A stretch of 64,000 nucleotides of DNA from Chitinophaga horti. Its GTDB lineage: Bacteria > Bacteroidota > Bacteroidia > Chitinophagales > Chitinophagaceae. The notes below the pieces were generated by a model. The model had not been told where the DNA came from. It worked only from the letters and a program-made list of their open reading frames with translations, and did no database searches. Position numbers and translations under genes: made by a program. Of the stretch, positions 15,187 to 23,100 are shown one piece after another (the stretch's first letter is position 1; each line of letters starts with the position of its first letter). The DNA lies in the NCBI RefSeq assembly GCF_022867795.2, contig NZ_CP107006.1:1364001-1428000 (forward strand), given 5' to 3'.

Positions 15187-16215
15187 ATGAGGCTTAAAGT
15201 TTTTGGTCAGCTCCCGCGCGGCACGGATATGGCGCGCATCCTTCACTCCACCAACTACCACGAAGGACAATTTCATAACCAGGAACCAACGGTCCTGATG
15301 AAAGACGGCTTTAAGCTGCGTGACTTCTGGAACTTCTTTACTGCCAGGAACACGCGCCCGCCCCGCCCGCTGCCCACGGTGAAACGGGACCTGAACAACC
15401 CGCAGCCCGGCGAAACGGAGCTTACCTGGTTTGGTCATTCCTCTTATCTTATCCAACACGAGGGACTCAATATCCTGGTAGACCCGGTGTTCAGCGGTCA
15501 TGCCTCCCCGTTCCCGGTGGCCGGTAAGGCTTTCGCCGGGGCCGACGCCTACACGGTAGCAGATATGCCTCCTATCGACCTGCTGATCATCACGCATGAC
15601 CACTACGATCATATGGATTATGCCACGATCACAGCCCTGCAACCCAAGGTAAAGCTGATCTGCACGTCGCTGGGCATCGCCGCGCATCTGCGCCATTGGG
15701 GTATCCCGGAAAAGAAGGTGTTGGAGTTCGACTGGTGGGAAACGCAGCAGGCGCATCCCGCTATTGCCTTAACGGCTGTTCCTGCCCGCCACTTCTCGGG
15801 TCGTTCATTGCGCCGTAACGGCACCTTATGGTCGGCCTTCGTGCTGGAACTTACGGGCAAACGCATCTTCCTGGGAGGAGACAGCGGCTATGGCCGCCAT
15901 TTTGCCGAGATAGGCCGCCGCTTCGGCCCGTTCGACCTGGCTTTGCTGGAATGCGGACAGTACAACGAGCGCTGGCCCATGATCCACATGATGCCGGAAG
16001 AAAATGTACAGGCAGCGATCGACCTGCAGGCAAAGGTGCTGATGCCGGTGCACTGGGGTAAGTTCGCACTGGCCTTGCATACCTGGGACGAGCCCATCAA
16101 CCGCCTCGTTACCAGTGCAAAGGAGCGGGATATGGCGATCGTTACGCCAAAAATAGGAGAGCGGGTGTTGATAGGTACGCATCACCCGCAGGAGGCCTGG
16201 TGGCTTACTGTTTAA
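15187..16215 (+). CDS. MBL-fold metal-dependent hydrolase
   Basis: 342 residues of the UlaG / NAPE-PLD-like metallo-beta-lactamase group. The metal-binding motif THDHYDHMD is near residue 138-146; other ligands are in AVPARHFSGRS, GGDSGYGRHF and MPVHWGKF. The N-terminal LPRGTDMARILHSTNYHEGQF and DFWNFFTARNTRPP stretch is typical of the NAPE-PLD-like subgroup. Substrate unknown, perhaps a phosphodiester lipid. The end overlaps the convergent gene by 11 bp, so there is no room for a terminator. Confidence 0.88.
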   Translation: MRLKVFGQLPRGTDMARILHSTNYHEGQFHNQEPTVLMKDGFKLRDFWNFFTARNTRPPRPLPTVKRDLNNPQPGETELTWFGHSSYLIQHEGLNILVDPVFSGHASPFPVAGKAFAGADAYTVADMPPIDLLIITHDHYDHMDYATITALQPKVKLICTSLGIAAHLRHWGIPEKKVLEFDWWETQQAHPAIALTAVPARHFSGRSLRRNGTLWSAFVLELTGKRIFLGGDSGYGRHFAEIGRRFGPFDLALLECGQYNERWPMIHMMPEENVQAAIDLQAKVLMPVHWGKFALALHTWDEPINRLVTSAKERDMAIVTPKIGERVLIGTHHPQEAWWLTV

Positions 16216-16807
16216 TGTGCGGAAAATCTTTGCGCAGGCGGTTAAAGGTCCTGTTCGTCACACTGTCTACCTGCTCGGGCTTGTCCCAACGAAATTTACC
16301 TTCGTTGAACAACCAGGTAATATCGCTGTACTTTGCATCCATCAACTGTGCGTTCAGGCTGCCTTTCGCTTTCTGAAACTCTTCCATCCGCAACTCCGGT
16401 ATTTGCGGCGTAACGGCTCCCGTGCGACGCAGCCGCTGTGTTACGAGCAGGCGGATATGGCACTGCATCACGGCATCTACATTTAGTATACGGCATACTT
16501 TGGCAGCATCTACGAAAGTGGCTTTGCGCAGATCGATACCGGCCTTTTGTAACAACTGGTTCGTGGTTTCCCAGGGTTGTATCGCTACGGTAAGCTGCTC
16601 CTGTTCCCTGGTTAAGGTCTCGTACAAACGTTGCTGGAAACGGACGCCCCTTTCTGCCGCTTCTTTGTAGTGGTCTTCCGCAGAAGCCGACCTGGCCTCA
16701 ATTTCGAGATAGAAGGGCAGGATGGCTATCTTTTTAAAGTTTGACTGAGCCATCGCCTGCATGCTTATCAGTATTGTCAGTACGCTCAGGACTATTCGCA
16801 TCTTCAT
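16205..16807 (-). CDS. Secreted protein of unknown function, paralogue 1
   Basis: 200 residues. Signal peptide MKMRIVLSVLTILISMQAMAQ. The mature part opens with KKIAILPFYLEIEA, as in TolB-N/CsgG-like lipoproteins that start with an 'IAVLPF' strand, then a helix (RGVRFQQRLYETLTREQEQL) and AGIDLRKATFVDAAKVCRIL. It is about 45% identical by eye to the gene upstream, three bases away. Both are likely periplasmic. Its stop lies inside the end of the convergent MBL gene. Function unknown. Confidence 0.75.
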   Translation of the reverse strand: MKMRIVLSVLTILISMQAMAQSNFKKIAILPFYLEIEARSASAEDHYKEAAERGVRFQQRLYETLTREQEQLTVAIQPWETTNQLLQKAGIDLRKATFVDAAKVCRILNVDAVMQCHIRLLVTQRLRRTGAVTPQIPELRMEEFQKAKGSLNAQLMDAKYSDITWLFNEGKFRWDKPEQVDSVTNRTFNRLRKDFPHIKQ

Positions 16808-16810
16808 CAG

Positions 16811-17437
16811 TTATAGTTTGGTGTAAGGAAATTCGCTGCGCACATGCTCGAAAGAGCGCGTCATCACCTTGTCTATTTGTTTAGGCTTGCGCCAGTTGAA
16901 GGCATTGTTCAGATCTTCGAACTTCCATATTTTCTTGCCAGATTTGCCATCGAAAAATTGCACGTGCAGGTGCCCGGTGGGCAGGTACAACCCGTCCTGC
17001 TGCGGCGTCATCGGATGGTACCGGGGCGATCCCTGGAAACGTTGTACCAGCCTGTCGCGAATGTCGCAGGTGAGTATCGCATCTACCCCTAAGATACGCG
17101 ATATCTTTGCAGGGTCCATAAAGGTCACTTTTCTCAGGTCGATGCCGGCCTTTTGCAATAGCTCATTCGTCTTTTCAATATCCTGTATCTCTACCAGTAA
17201 CCGGTCTTCATCTTCTGTGAGAATATCGTGCATACGCTGCTGGCATTGAATGCCTTTCTCTACCTCCAGCCGAAACCGGGCTTCAGCCGATGTGTCCCGA
17301 ACGGATTGCAGCATGATCTCCATATGAAAAGGCAGAATAGCGATCTTATTATGATGATAAGCAGGTTGGGTATTTTGAGCCATGGCGGGTAAACAGAAAG
17401 CCAGGGCCAGGATACAAACGATCAGGCGTAATTGCAT
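16811..17437 (-). CDS. Secreted protein of unknown function, paralogue 2
   Basis: 208 residues from the ATG at 17437, which gives the signal peptide MQLRLIVCILALAFCLPAMAQ. The frame is open further upstream into the divergent gene, but those codons have no signal sequence. It shares with its neighbour: NKIAILPFHMEI, TNELLQKAGIDLRKVTFMDP, AKISRILGVDAI and the closing FxHxxxxFP. Such TolB-N/CsgG-like proteins often belong to envelope complexes; here no partner is visible. The two genes are an operon formed by tandem duplication. Confidence 0.75.
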   Translation of the reverse strand: MQLRLIVCILALAFCLPAMAQNTQPAYHHNKIAILPFHMEIMLQSVRDTSAEARFRLEVEKGIQCQQRMHDILTEDEDRLLVEIQDIEKTNELLQKAGIDLRKVTFMDPAKISRILGVDAILTCDIRDRLVQRFQGSPRYHPMTPQQDGLYLPTGHLHVQFFDGKSGKKIWKFEDLNNAFNWRKPKQIDKVMTRSFEHVRSEFPYTKL

Positions 17438-17528
17438 AAGTATCAGGGAATGTTTATCGGCTCCAAATTTAGGGATTATTACGGTATGGCAAAGTAATTG
17501 ATGCATTCCCGCGACTAATAGCCATATT

Positions 17529-18842
17529 ATGAGACGTTTAATACCATTTCTAGGGGCAGGATTGTGCATGATCGCCGCTGCCTGTGGTGACGGAGGAAAG
17601 AAAGCCGGGGCAGACAGTGTAGCGCAAACGCATACAGGCGATTCCCTGCCGGCACCATTTGCCACGGAATCGACAAAGAAATTCAGTAAAGTGATCGGGT
17701 GGGACAGCAGCCGCACGCCCACTGCGCCGGAAGGCTTTACGGTAACGAAGTTCGCAGACGGGTTTAACAATCCCCGCTGGATCTATATATTACCAAACGG
17801 CGATATCCTCATCGCAGAAGCATCTACCAAACCTAAACTCAAAGACAAGGTAGCGGCCGTAGCCAGCGGCAAGTCCAAATCGCAAAACCTCGGCAACAGC
17901 GCCGACCGTATCACCCTGCTGCGCGACAGCAACGGCGACGGTGTGCCGGAATCACGCAATACGTTTCTCTCCGGCCTGAATCAGCCGCTCGGTATGCTGC
18001 TGTTGAACAACAACTTCTACGTAGGCAACACCGACGGCATCCTGATGTATCCTTATAAAGAAAACGCCAACACCATCAGCGGTGAAGGTAAAAAGATACT
18101 GGAACTGCCTGCCGGTGGTTATAATAATCACTGGACGCGCAACCTGCTGGCATCGAAAGATGGTAAACACATTTACGTATCGGTAGGTTCCGCCAGTAAT
18201 GTGGCCGAACATGGCCTCGAAGAGGAAGTGCGCCGTGCGGCCATCCTCGAGATCAACCCGGATGGTACCGGTGAACGCATTTTTGCATCGGGTTTACGCA
18301 ACCCGGTGGGCATGGACTGGGCACCGGGTACAAACACGCTGTGGACGGCCGTAAACGAACGCGATGAACTGGGAGATGAGCTGGTGCCGGATTATATGAC
18401 CAGTGTGAAGGAAGGCGGTTTTTACGGCTGGCCGTATTCCTATTTCGGTCAGCATGAAGATCCGCGTATGAAAGGGCAGGGTAAGGAGCTGGTAGCCAAA
18501 GCGATCGTGCCGGATGTACCATTAGGTTCGCATACCGCATCACTCGGACTGGCTTTTTACACAGGCGAGGCATTCCCGGAGAAGTACCGTAATGGTGCGT
18601 TCGTAGGCCAGCATGGTTCCTGGAACCGGTCTGTCTTGTCTGGTTATAAAGTAGTATTTGTGCCTTTTGCAGATGGAAAAGCGGCCAACGGGTACGAAGA
18701 TTTCCTCACCGGTTTTATTGCCGACGAGCCCAAGGGCGAAGTATATGGCAGGCCGGTAGGTGTAGCAGTAGCGAAAGACGGTTCCCTGCTGGTGGCGGAC
18801 GATGCGTCGAACACCATATGGCGGGTGACTTACAATAAATGA
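17529..18842 (+). CDS. PQQ-type sugar (sorbosone) dehydrogenase-like lipoprotein
   Basis: 437 residues. The N-terminus MRRLIPFLGAGLCMIAAACG has a lipobox (IAAAC), so the protein is lipid-anchored. The remainder is a six-bladed propeller: FADGFNNPRWIYILPNGDIL, DRITLLRDSNGDGVPE, LNQPLGMLLLNNNFYVGNTD, then GLRNPVGMDWAPGTNTLW and FVGQHGSWNRS, all typical for L-sorbosone dehydrogenase-like proteins. True PQQ binding is not proven and no PQQ biosynthesis gene is near. The stop TGA overlaps an ATG, but the next gene's real start is probably 100 bp on. Confidence 0.87.
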   Translation: MRRLIPFLGAGLCMIAAACGDGGKKAGADSVAQTHTGDSLPAPFATESTKKFSKVIGWDSSRTPTAPEGFTVTKFADGFNNPRWIYILPNGDILIAEASTKPKLKDKVAAVASGKSKSQNLGNSADRITLLRDSNGDGVPESRNTFLSGLNQPLGMLLLNNNFYVGNTDGILMYPYKENANTISGEGKKILELPAGGYNNHWTRNLLASKDGKHIYVSVGSASNVAEHGLEEEVRRAAILEINPDGTGERIFASGLRNPVGMDWAPGTNTLWTAVNERDELGDELVPDYMTSVKEGGFYGWPYSYFGQHEDPRMKGQGKELVAKAIVPDVPLGSHTASLGLAFYTGEAFPEKYRNGAFVGQHGSWNRSVLSGYKVVFVPFADGKAANGYEDFLTGFIADEPKGEVYGRPVGVAVAKDGSLLVADDASNTIWRVTYNK

Positions 18843-18940
18843 TTTTGTTAACCGAACAAAGAAGACGCCGTATCTTTCCAGCAGGAGAGATGCGGCGCAT
18901 GTTTTACGGCCGCCGTGCGGAAACTAATGTGATAATACTC

Positions 18941-20971
18941 ATGAGATATTTTATACCGACGTTGCTGCTTTGTGGCCTTACGCAATTACTGCATGCGCAA
19001 CAGGCAGATACGACTCGTTTGTCAGAAGTGGTGGTAACGGCCTACCCGGGTAACCAGTCCCTGGTAAGTTTACCGGCGTCTGCTGCGGTGCTGAGTCAGC
19101 GACAGTTACAATTGCAGCCCGGCGTTACATTGGTGCCGGCGTTGAATACCGTGCCGGGCATCCGGATGGAGGAGCGGTCGCCCGGCAGCTATCGTTTATC
19201 TATACGGGGCAGCCTGTTACGTTCGCCCTTCGGCATCCGCAATGTGAAAATATACATGGATGAAATGCCGCTTACCGATGCGGGCGGCAACAGTTACCTC
19301 AACCTGGCCGATCCCGGCGGCATTGGTAGTATAGAAGTACTGAAAGGTCCGGACGGCAGCCTGTTTGGCGCTAACTCCGGTGGCGTTGTGCTGCTGAGGC
19401 CTTTTGCTTCGGAGGATACGGGCAGTGTTACGTTAGGCCTGCAGGGCGGCTCTTACGGTGCCTTCCAGGAGCGCGCCGGCTGGAACGCGCAGTGGGGTAA
19501 AGTAACTTCCCGCATTTACCAGGCCTGGCAGCAAAGCGACGGCTATCGCGATAACAGCCGCATGCGCCGCCTGTACCTGCAATCGCTGCAACAGTGGCGG
19601 TATAACGAACGTAACAGCCTGAAGCTGCTCGCCTTTTACAGCGATCTTGGTTATCGTACACCCGGCGGACTTAACGCCGCACAAGCCGCTGCTGATCCAC
19701 GTGCCGCCAGGCCTGCCACGCCTACGTTGCCCGGTGCGGAAACGCAAAAGGCAGGCATCTACAACCGCACTTTCCAGGCCGGGCTGGTACACGAAGCGGC
19801 GTTTACACCTTTCCTGAAACATGTGGTGTCGGTTAGCGGCGCCACTACGCACTTCGAAAATCCATTTATTACGAACTACGAAGCACGGGATGAAAACTCC
19901 GGTGCCGTGCGTACCTACCTCTCTTTACACGATAAAAACATTGGCAGCACTTATTACGATTGGAATGTAGGACTGGAATGGCAGCAAACCGGTACCGACA
20001 TTATCAACTACGGCAACCGCGCCGGTAAACGGGATACGGTGCAGGCAGCGGATAAGATCACGGCGAGACAGCAGTTTTATTTCACCCGCTTTACATTCCG
20101 TTTTCCATTTAAGCTAACGCTGGAAGCTGCTGCGAGCCTGAACTACTTCCGGTATCATTTCAGCAATGATAGTACGGCTACGCAAACACGCCGTTTCTCT
20201 CCGCAGCTGATGCCGCGGGTGGCCTTGTCTTATCGCCTCACACCGTTTACAGCATTACGCGCTTCGGTGAGTCGCGGTTATTCGCCCCCGGCCACTGCGG
20301 AAGTTCGTGCATCCGATAACGTGATCAACACCGCCTTACAGGCAGAAAACGGCTGGAACTATGAACTGGGTTTCCGCGCCAGCGATGCTGCAGGACTTTT
20401 CTGGCTGGATGCAAGTGTGTTCCAGTACCGTTTGGAAGATGCGATCGTTCGCCGGTTGCGGGATGACGGTACAGAGTTTTTCGCGAATGCCGGCGGTACA
20501 AAACAAAATGGCCTGGAAATACAAGGCCACGCCTGGCTGCTGCGCCCGTCTGCCCACCGCTGGATCAGGGGCATTCAGCTCAGCGAAGCCTGGACTTTCA
20601 GCGATTTTAGCTTCCGTGACTACAAAAGCGGGGCAGATGACTTTTCCGGGAAACAACTCACCGGCGTGCCGCGCCATGTATTGGTCAGCGGACTGCTGCT
20701 CCAATTCCCGGCAGACGTTTACCTGTTCGCGCAGCATAACTATACAGAAAAGCTGCCGCTTAACGATGCCAATACCGCTTTCGCTGATTCGTATCACCTG
20801 TTGCAGGCCAAGGCCGGCTGGCGTTTCCGTAACATCACTATCTATGCGGGTGCCGACAACCTGCTGAATGAATATTATAGTCTGGGCAACGACTTAAATG
20901 CCCTGGGCCAACGCTATTTCAATCCTGCGCCGGAACGCAACTACTACGCAGGTGTCTCTTTTAGATGGTAG
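18941..20971 (+). CDS. TonB-dependent outer membrane receptor
   Basis: 676 residues from ATG 18941, which begins a signal peptide (MRYFIPTLLLCGLTQLLHAQ); an earlier ATG at 18839 would add 34 residues before it. Next comes a TonB-box-like RLSEVVVTAYP, a plug domain (GIRMEERSPGSYRLSIRGS, IYMDEMPLTDAGG, IEVLKGPDGSLFGANSGGVV) and a 22-strand barrel ending in the aromatic FRW. There is no CarboxypepD_reg-like extension, so it is a classic siderophore/cobalamin-type receptor. Cargo unknown. It may be co-transcribed with the preceding dehydrogenase. Confidence 0.92.
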   Translation: MRYFIPTLLLCGLTQLLHAQQADTTRLSEVVVTAYPGNQSLVSLPASAAVLSQRQLQLQPGVTLVPALNTVPGIRMEERSPGSYRLSIRGSLLRSPFGIRNVKIYMDEMPLTDAGGNSYLNLADPGGIGSIEVLKGPDGSLFGANSGGVVLLRPFASEDTGSVTLGLQGGSYGAFQERAGWNAQWGKVTSRIYQAWQQSDGYRDNSRMRRLYLQSLQQWRYNERNSLKLLAFYSDLGYRTPGGLNAAQAAADPRAARPATPTLPGAETQKAGIYNRTFQAGLVHEAAFTPFLKHVVSVSGATTHFENPFITNYEARDENSGAVRTYLSLHDKNIGSTYYDWNVGLEWQQTGTDIINYGNRAGKRDTVQAADKITARQQFYFTRFTFRFPFKLTLEAAASLNYFRYHFSNDSTATQTRRFSPQLMPRVALSYRLTPFTALRASVSRGYSPPATAEVRASDNVINTALQAENGWNYELGFRASDAAGLFWLDASVFQYRLEDAIVRRLRDDGTEFFANAGGTKQNGLEIQGHAWLLRPSAHRWIRGIQLSEAWTFSDFSFRDYKSGADDFSGKQLTGVPRHVLVSGLLLQFPADVYLFAQHNYTEKLPLNDANTAFADSYHLLQAKAGWRFRNITIYAGADNLLNEYYSLGNDLNALGQRYFNPAPERNYYAGVSFRW

Positions 20972-21022
20972 ACGCGATTTATAGGATGTCATCTGCTTGC
21001 TTGCGGCCATGCGGGAAATTAG

Positions 21023-21118
21023 CCGCTGCGGACAGCGTTCGTGAACTGGCGCACGACACCGGAAGATATAGCCACCGTTGGGGCATTGCTGGAAGAGGTC
21101 GCGCAGCACTACAGGTAA
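21023..21118 (+). pseudogene. Remnant: C-terminus of a PLP-dependent decarboxylase
   Basis: Directly after an in-frame stop codon the plus strand reads PLRTAFVNWRTTPEDIATVG then ALLEEVAQHYR and a stop. This is what the last 30 residues of group II pyridoxal-dependent decarboxylases (tyrosine/DOPA decarboxylase type) look like (LRT-F-NWRTT-ED). No start codon or upstream part is present between it and the TonB receptor stop at 20971. It looks like the residue of a deletion. A chance match cannot be excluded. Confidence 0.4.
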
Positions 21119-21189
21119 CGCATCTTAACACGTTTTTGGCCAGCGGATTAGGTGCGATCGTACGGGCGTGATGAAATAATACCTGCATA

Positions 21190-21225
21190 AAAAGCGGCCG
21201 CTATCCCGCTTGTACAGCCGCTTTT
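21190..21225. terminator. Hairpin terminator
   Basis: AAAAGCGGC and GCCGCTTTT form a 9-bp stem around an 18-base loop, with A- and T-rich flanks. It probably ends transcripts from the TonB receptor side. Confidence 0.65.
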
Positions 21226-21571
21226 ACCCGTCAGAAGGAAAGTGTGTAAATAATGCCACACTGTGGTGTCCGTTATTTATTCTATGTTTATGGTATTTTT
21301 AAAGCGATTTTCCGTCTGAAAGTAGAAAATATTCATCCTCCGGCAGATCGGGCTTTCGCAGCACTTGCCAAGAGGGCAGGCTGTGTTTCAGAAAGCTCTA
21401 CCTTGGGCGGTGCGATTATTGTAAAGATGATCTGCAGCCAACGAGGCGTTACCATCGGTAACGGCTTTTCTTTTTTTAATGGGTATGGCGAACACACGCT
21501 GCCGGCGCGCGAGCCGTTTTGTGCGTACCAGCAACTACATGGGGGAGCCGCAGCCACGAACATTTTTAATT
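21226..21571 (+). other. Structured leader region upstream of the phytochrome operon
   Basis: No gene is seen in this 346-bp stretch. Two structures stand out. An inverted repeat AAATAA-CCACA-C-TGTGG-TTATTT spans 21248-21278. A terminator-like hairpin GCGTTACC-ATC-GGTAACGGC (21446-21465) is followed by TTTTCTTTTTTT, about 95 bp before the bphP start. Between them is an unassigned GC-richer segment. This could be a terminated upstream RNA or an attenuated leader. No known riboswitch class was recognised. Confidence 0.4.
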
Positions 21572-23089
21572 ATGAGCCAGTTCTCTAAATACGATTCAGA
21601 ATTTTGCGGCAACCTGCCGATCCATATCATCAACACCGTGCAAACGTACGGGGTGTTGCTGATTGTAGATAAAGTATCCGGTCGCCTGGTGCAGGCCAGC
21701 GAAAATACGCCTGCCGTATTTAATGCGTCCGCACGGGAAATGGTGGAGGGAGGAGTGGTGTCGACTTGGTTAGGCGCTGCTGCCAATGCCGAACTACAGG
21801 CATTTGCGGCGTTGGATGCCGGTAACGAGAAGGCCGCCGTATGGCAGATCGGCTCTGGCTTTCACCATGTGATGATGCATACGACGAAAGACCTGGTGCT
21901 CGTGGAAATCGACATCACCGGTACCGCCGAAGTAAACAGCACGTTCACCGATACTTATCAAACGCTCAAATCGGCCATTAGTGCCATTGAGCGTTGCGAC
22001 AATATTGACGCTTTGTGCGAAGTCACCGCCCGCGAACTGAAGGCGGTATCGGGCTTTGACAAGGTAATGGTCTATTCTTTTGATAAAGACTGGAATGGCC
22101 TGGTACTGGCGGAGGCGATGGAACCAGGAATGGAAACCTATATGGGCTTTACGTTCCCGGCATCGGACATTCCCAAACCTGCCCGTGACCTGTACCTCCG
22201 TAATCCATACCGGTTCATCCCCGACAGAACGTTCGAGCCGGTTAAGTTGTTCCCGGTAATTAACCCGGTGACGCACGCATTCGTTGACCTGAGCGATTGC
22301 AACCTGCGCGGCGTAGCGGCGGTACACCTCGAATACCTGAAAAACATGAACGTAACGGCCTCTATGTCCGTACGTATCATCAAAGATAACGAGTTGTGGG
22401 GCCTCATCGCCTGTCACCACCGTACGGCCAAGGAGGTATCCGGGCAGCTGTGCGCGGTGTTTGAGCTGATGTCGTCCGTGATCTCCGCGAAAGTAGGCGC
22501 ACTGGAACATAAAGCGTTTCACGACCTGAACCGCCGCCTGGGCGATGCGTACACCCGCCAGATCGGCAACATCTTCCAGGATGGAAATATGGTGCAAACG
22601 CTGTTAAGCGGCCAGCCTAACCTGCTGGAGCTGTTTGACGCGAGCGGGGCCATTATCACTTTCAGGAACGAGGTGCATTCGATCGGCAAAACGCCTGATC
22701 GTGCGCAGCTCGAGGACCTGCTGTTATGGCTGCACCTGAAAGAACTGCGTAAAGTATTTAATACGGATTCGCTTTCCCGCCAGTACGACATCGCGAAGGA
22801 GTACAGCGGCATCGGCAGTGGATTGCTCGTGATCCCGATCAACGCCGCGCGCGATGAATACGTATTGCTGTTCCGGAAAGAGTATGTGCAGACGATCAAC
22901 TGGGGTGGCAACCCGGAGGAGCGTATCCGCTTTGAAGAGAATAAACAGATTTATCACCCGAGGCACTCCTTTAAATTGTGGCAGGAAAATGTGGAAGGCT
23001 ACTCCCGCCCCTGGCTGAAAGAGGAAGTGCTGACGGCCGAAAATATGAGAAGCTTTATCTTTGAGCATATCGCTTCTACTTATAATTAA
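21572..23089 (+). CDS. bphP: Bacteriophytochrome photosensory module without kinase
   Basis: 505 residues forming only PAS-GAF-PHY. The biliverdin-attaching Cys12 sits in SEFCGNLPIHIINTVQTYG. In the GAF domain are Tyr in VMVYSFD, Asp199 in FPASDIP, and His252 in AVHLEYLKNM. His282 is in LIACHH. The PHY tongue has PRHSF (Arg464, Ser466). All key residues for red/far-red photoconversion are present. The output domain is missing: the protein ends at the PHY domain. The ATG at 21572 is chosen since the Cys must be near the N-terminus. The kinase gene starts 11 bp downstream, so signalling probably passes to it in trans. No haem oxygenase gene for biliverdin is in the window. Confidence 0.92.
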   Translation: MSQFSKYDSEFCGNLPIHIINTVQTYGVLLIVDKVSGRLVQASENTPAVFNASAREMVEGGVVSTWLGAAANAELQAFAALDAGNEKAAVWQIGSGFHHVMMHTTKDLVLVEIDITGTAEVNSTFTDTYQTLKSAISAIERCDNIDALCEVTARELKAVSGFDKVMVYSFDKDWNGLVLAEAMEPGMETYMGFTFPASDIPKPARDLYLRNPYRFIPDRTFEPVKLFPVINPVTHAFVDLSDCNLRGVAAVHLEYLKNMNVTASMSVRIIKDNELWGLIACHHRTAKEVSGQLCAVFELMSSVISAKVGALEHKAFHDLNRRLGDAYTRQIGNIFQDGNMVQTLLSGQPNLLELFDASGAIITFRNEVHSIGKTPDRAQLEDLLLWLHLKELRKVFNTDSLSRQYDIAKEYSGIGSGLLVIPINAARDEYVLLFRKEYVQTINWGGNPEERIRFEENKQIYHPRHSFKLWQENVEGYSRPWLKEEVLTAENMRSFIFEHIASTYN

Positions 23090-23100
23090 AATAAAGTTTA

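Noticed and set aside
17438..17770. N-terminal extension of the secreted paralogue up to 17770
   Set aside because: It would run through the divergent gene's start and lose the signal peptide that begins at 17437.
20979..21188. Minus-strand frame downstream of the TonB receptor
   Set aside because: It is antisense to the decarboxylase-like remnant, has no signal or family match, and ends at no terminator.
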